Notes under the pieces: generated by a model
The model's input: the letters and a program-made list of their open reading frames with translations, nothing else
Database searches by the model: none
Told to the model about the DNA's origin: nothing
Translations under genes and position numbers: made by a program
Source of the DNA: Bacteroidales bacterium
GTDB taxonomy: Bacteria > Bacteroidota > Bacteroidia > Bacteroidales > JAADJA01
Direction of reading: 5' to 3'
Assembly (NCBI GenBank): GCA_030596605.1
Contig: JAUVJI010000028.1
Span: forward strand, 1 to 36,171
Length of the DNA: 36,171 bases
Shown here: positions 34,641 to 36,171 of the stretch, piece by piece
Layout of the letters: each line of letters begins with the position of its first letter
Position numbering within the stretch: the first letter of the stretch is position 1

Positions 34641-35911
34641 GTCTGTTTAATTTGTATTGGGATGATTATTTTAAATGAACTGCCTTTTCCTGACGAACTT
34701 TCAATTTCCATTTTCCACTTATGCGCATCAATAATATTTTTAACATAGTTGAGTCCAATCCCGAAACCTTTTACATTATGAACATTTCCAACAGGCACAC
34801 GGAAAAACTTATCAAATATTTTATTAAAGTATTTCTTCTCAATGCCAATACCATTGTCCTTGATTTCTACAATGATGTTGTTTTGATCGTTTGTTGTACT
34901 GATATTTACAATTGGATTGTCTCTGCTGTATTTAATGGCATTATCCACAAGGTTGTAAATGGCATTGTTCAAATGCAATCTGTCTGCGAGAACTTTATTT
35001 TTATCTGCATTTAATTCCAGGTTTATCTCACCCTTTAAATCATCAATATTCAATTTAAAATTTTCAGCTACTGTATGGATTAACTGATGCAGGTCAATTT
35101 CTTCGAGTTTAAGATTTAATTTATTTTTTTCGATCCTGGCCACTTGCAGTACCTTTTCAATCTGGTTCTCCAACCTTCTGTTCTGGTCTGAAATAATAGC
35201 AGCATAATTTGCAAGGCGGTTCGGGTCATTTGTAATTTCAGGATCGCTCAAAACCCTTGCTGATATGCCAATGGTAGAAATGGGTGTTTTGAATTCGTGG
35301 GTCATATTATTGATGAAATCCTTCTGTATCTCCGATAATCTTTTCTGACGGAGAATAATGAAAATAGCATAAGCAAAGAAAACAATAGCTGTAATCAATA
35401 CGAAAGAGGAAATAACCCAAATATTCAATGTATTTATGATATACAGGCTTTTTGAAGGAAACATGATGCCAAAGTAGTAGGTGAATTCATCGTATTTCTG
35501 AAATTTGCGGACTTCATTTTGCTCTTCTTCTGCCGGATTAATATAATGACCAAAAACCATCTTGTCCGTTTCACAGTCATAGATGGCATACTCGTATTCA
35601 ATTTGTATATTGCTGTACTCAAACTCAGTTTTCAGATAATGATCCAGGATGCTGGCATCAATGATTTCATTTATATCAACTATAAAATATTTGGAAGAAA
35701 TCTGCCTGACCGGATTTTCGTTTGGAAGTTTATTGCCATTGAATTCAAGAATTTTTTCAGCAACATATTAAAGGGCAATTTCAACAGTATGGTTGAACTG
35801 TTGTTCAACCAGATCAAAAGACTTATTGATCCAGTAGAGTTGGAAAACAATGATCCCGATTACAGAAATGGAACCAAGAATAACTGCTATTCTTATTTGG
35901 TTGCTTTTCAC
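34637..35911 (-). pseudogene. Sensor histidine kinase with an in-frame stop codon
   Basis: The kinase partner of the regulator reads from GTG at 35911 as a 425-codon frame but is broken by TAA at 35768-35770 (codon 48). Both sides are intact: upstream, a membrane helix (IRIAVILGSISVIGIIVFQL) and FDLVEQQFNHTVEIAL; downstream, YVAEKILEFN and the periplasmic sensor to a second helix, then the HisKA box (NNMTHEFKTPISTIG), N box (NLVDNAIKYS), and G boxes (DNGIGI, GFGIGLNYV). A 307-residue fragment starting at Met 35560 could still be made. A sequencing error, recent nonsense mutation or phase-variable state are all possible. Confidence 0.8.
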
Positions 35912-35950
35912 GGAATAAAATTACTAAAAAGTTTGGAGTTAGGGTGGAAT

Positions 35951-35997
35951 GACTTGGCAAGTCGAAGAAGATTAGTGCGCTGGCGACTTGCCAAGTC
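35951..35997. repeat. REP-like hairpin GACTTGGCAAGTC/GACTTGCCAAGTC
   Basis: GACTTGGCAAGTC (35951-35963) and its exact reverse complement (35985-35997) flank a 21-base spacer; each arm is itself palindromic apart from its centre. Such short hairpins are often moved by REP-associated TnpA proteins. It lies directly upstream of the broken kinase gene. Confidence 0.65.
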
Positions 35998-36129
35998 AGG
36001 GGTGCGATTATCAACAAACCAAGCCTTCAACCCAAAGCAAATCCTTTAAGGTAACCTCTAAAAATTAAACAACTACAAACCAATTAAATAATGATGTTTT
36101 TGCTACCTTAGCTACCTAATATATTCAAC

Positions 36130-36171
36130 ATGGTTCAAAAGTACAAAAAACAAGGAAAACAAGGAATGTTC
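36130..36171 (+). CDS. Start of a further gene, cut by window end
   Basis: An ATG at 36130 begins MVQKYKKQGKQGMF and runs off the window with no stop. Fourteen residues are too few to recognise a family. A TACCTTAG at 36104-36111 may be a weak -7 element. Confidence 0.45.
   Translation, partial: MVQKYKKQGKQGMF

Noticed and set aside
35519-36049. Plus-strand frame of 176 codons opposite the kinase N-terminus
   Set aside because: It is the complement of the kinase sensor region and of the REP hairpin, and has no coding character of its own.

Overview
The window looks like chromosomal DNA of a Bacteroidota bacterium, probably Bacteroidales-like. The evidence is AT-rich, densely coding DNA, two secreted proteins ending in type IX secretion (T9SS) sorting domains, a DUF2027-Smr protein, Bacteroidota-style promoters (TTTG, about 20 bases, TAnnTTTG), and a tmRNA encoding the tag GETNYALAA. 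The species cannot be named from the sequence alone.

Layout. 1-823: two small membrane proteins, the first cut by the window edge. 984-5059: a YbdG/MscS-type mechanosensitive channel, an unrecognised protein, an exported C1B cysteine peptidase and a DoxX-like membrane protein. 5143-6222: a DUF2027-Smr protein, probably with a leaderless mRNA. 6448-6844: tmRNA (minus strand), surrounded by dispersed repeats, one of which seems to be nested inside another. 7275-9176: a sigma54 activator lacking its DNA-binding end, divergent from a LolD-type ABC ATPase. 9238-12555: an exported protein built of 17 TPR-like repeats. 12760-13983: a cation/proton antiporter. 14229-20768: a block of secreted proteins, including a 1417-residue GH5-like/beta-helix/T9SS fusion. 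21081-23097: a class V aminotransferase and a YjbQ protein.

23353-29122 holds two tandem, paralogous class III adenylate cyclases with membrane and TPR parts; their cyclase domains are almost identical while the rest has diverged, which suggests gene conversion. 29303-32131 is the most system-like accessory region: a HEPN-motif protein overlaps a putative AbiC-type abortive-infection membrane protein, followed by a small two-helix membrane protein and a PUA/EVE-like protein with one membrane helix. This looks like an uncharacterised phage-defence locus. 32304-33939 has a possible 48-residue membrane microprotein and a CotH-family lipoprotein.

33936-35911 is a two-component pair whose histidine kinase is interrupted by one in-frame TAA in an otherwise intact sensor region. 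A REP-like hairpin and the first codons of a further gene close the window. All family calls rest on reading motifs in the translations; no database search was run.
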